The notes under the pieces were generated by a model. It made no database searches. It was not told the DNA's origin and saw only the letters and a list, made by a program, of their open reading frames with translations. Shown here piece after piece: positions 62,881 to 64,000 of a stretch of DNA of 64,000 nt. The stretch covers positions 434,001 to 498,000 of the forward strand of contig JAJNNY010000009.1 of the NCBI GenBank assembly GCA_022453515.1, read 5' to 3'. The position numbers and the translations under genes were made by a program. The stretch comes from Astrocystis sublimbata (Eukaryota > Ascomycota > Sordariomycetes > Xylariales > Xylariaceae). Each line of letters opens with the position of its first letter. Positions within the stretch are counted from its first letter, which is position 1.

Positions 62881-63836
62881 CTTTGCTAAGTCGGCTTTGT
62901 GAACGCGTCCGTCTGTTGTGTGTTTTGTTCGTAGGGACGCAGGATAACGAGGAGGGGGCCGTTATCGTTGTAGCTGGTGTAAGTGGTTGAAGCTCCGACT
63001 TGCTTGTCGATAGGTATATCGAGACACAGGCGCCGCCGCAGCGATGCGTGTAGCTTCCGAGACGACCTGCCTAGACAGGTACCTACCTACCTAATCTCAC
63101 CTTGCCCATGACGATGCTCCAGGGGCAGTATGCATACTGTGACATACTGATGTGACGGCACTGTATTGGGCTGAAAAGGCCCACATGGCCACCCCTAGGC
63201 AGGCTCTAGCGGCAAAAGCTTCCCTGCGGGTCCTTGCTGTAGTGTGAGGACAGGGGCTAAGATACAGTGCTATATCTACTGCTTTACTCACTGTGCTGTG
63301 CCACCTATTCTTTGCTGCTGTAAATACAGACTCACTGGGCAGTCTGGAGGTAACTCAGGTAACGCGGTTGTACAGGTGGCTTGGTGACCCCACTTAAAAA
63401 CAGCGGCCGCAGCAACAAAAAGTCACGGTTTCAACAATCAGTCGACGCTCGAACGAACGGCTCGGAATGGCTCGTTTCCTGGCTCGTTGTTAGAGTTCAG
63501 TCGATCGTGCGCGAACTCCAACCCGAACCCCGTCCATGCTCACCCGGTGACTTGGCTACCACTGGAAGTTGTCCAAGTCGAAGTTGAGGTCGAATTCGAA
63601 CGAGTCGTCGTATTCGTCTTCTACCTCGGTCCGCCTCTGCGTCTGCATCACAATGCGCTGATGGTGGAGGACTGCCGCCCAATCCTGCACTCCCGCATTG
63701 CTGCGAACGCTCGCGCAGACTGCCATCTACCACGAGCCGCCAGGTAGCACGGACCTTGGGCCAGTATCCAGCATCCAGGAAGCCGAAGCCAAGGCCGACA
63801 ACTCCAGAGCCCACGTCGACGCCGCCCGACACCATC
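62881..63836. promoter_or_regulatory. divergent promoter region between VMA8 and SYF1
   Basis: The genes on either side point away from each other, so both promoters lie here. It holds ACCTACCTACCTA near 63080-63092. I could not place TATA boxes with confidence. Confidence 0.55.
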
Positions 63837-64000
63837 ATGCTGCCCAACGGTGTCGCCAACGGCCACGGCGGTGCTGCCCGCCAGCCCGATCTTCACCTCG
63901 TCGTACGTTGCCTCTGATCTGATCTGAACCCAGGCGCATTGCTGACCCTCACAATTGCAGTCCGACGAAGACGCCGTGTACGAGCAGGACGTCCTGCGTG
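63837..64000 (+). CDS. SYF1: pre-mRNA-splicing factor SYF1, 5' end only
   Basis: The first 35 codons of SYF1 (XAB2), a HAT-repeat scaffold of the Prp19/NineTeen complex in the spliceosome. Exon 1 is 63837-63902 and exon 2 begins at 63961 after a 58-nt intron (GTACGT donor, TTGCAG acceptor) and runs off the window. The joined protein LHLVSDEDAVYEQDVLR matches the conserved start of fungal SYF1, just before the first HAT repeat. The start Met precedes LPNGVANGHGGAARQ; the frame is also open upstream, so an earlier start or exon cannot be ruled out. Confidence 0.82.

Noticed and set aside
63497..63859. 120-codon frame antisense to the SYF1 start
   Set aside because: It overlaps the SYF1 first exon and promoter and has no domain; GC-rich composition explains it.

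Overview
The window is nuclear DNA from a filamentous ascomycete, most likely a Sordariomycete. The genes have many short introns (about 50-100 nt, GT-AG with CTAAC/CTGAC-like branch sites) and fungal-type proteins: Zn(II)2Cys6 regulators, a Sordaria-type HEI10, PEX5, a Gea-type Sec7 GEF and an Anp1 mannosyltransferase. Intergenic DNA carries many TACCTAGGTA-type palindromes. I recognise no intact transposase, prophage-like element, CRISPR array or obvious biosynthetic cluster. Exon coordinates were placed by hand from splice consensus, reading-frame phase and protein-family knowledge.

Layout. 1-1326 (+): 3' part of a REX1-type RNA exonuclease. 3291-3491 (+): small 66-aa gene with a good promoter and leader. 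4260-6288 (-): PEX5. 7172-8188 (-): two-RRM protein with a mitochondrial-type N-terminus and a start codon split by an intron. 9863-11412 (-): bHLH-zipper regulator. 11.4-22.06 kb: gene desert with palindromes and simple repeats. 22062-23901 (+): Zn2Cys6 regulator with one or two unusual introns. 24980-25073 (+): tRNA-Thr(CGU) with intron. 25786-27170 (-): HEI10 meiotic RING ligase. 31761-34268 (-): second Zn2Cys6 regulator (784 aa). 38604-40425 (-): ULA1/APPBP1 NEDD8-activating subunit. 41052-42025 (-): cysteine-rich single-pass membrane protein with unresolved 5' end. 46262-48406 (+): DHA2-type MFS transporter. 48640-49140: inverted-repeat element with Pol III-like boxes. 50277-51931 (+): ANP1/MNN9-family mannosyltransferase. 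52811-58004 (+): Gea/GBF1-type Arf GEF. 58696-59697 (+): U1A/U2B''-type snRNP protein. 61081-61152 (+): tRNA-Gln(CUG). 61735-62880 (-): V-ATPase subunit D. 63837-64000 (+): first exons of SYF1.

How they relate. The genes do not form one pathway. The ends of the window hold conserved housekeeping genes (RNA processing, peroxisome import, Golgi traffic and glycosylation, vacuolar acidification, splicing). The middle, about 11-49 kb, alternates long non-coding stretches with regulators, a transporter and a cell-surface protein, an arrangement typical of more variable fungal DNA. HEI10 implies a retained meiotic programme.

The most interesting observations are a GC-AG, stop-free 51-nt intron plus three micro-exons in the V-ATPase D gene, a start codon split by an intron in the RRM gene, the 0.5-kb inverted-repeat element at 48.6-49.1 kb, a 36-bp near-perfect palindrome at 27.85 kb, and the recurrent intergenic TACCTAGGTA family.
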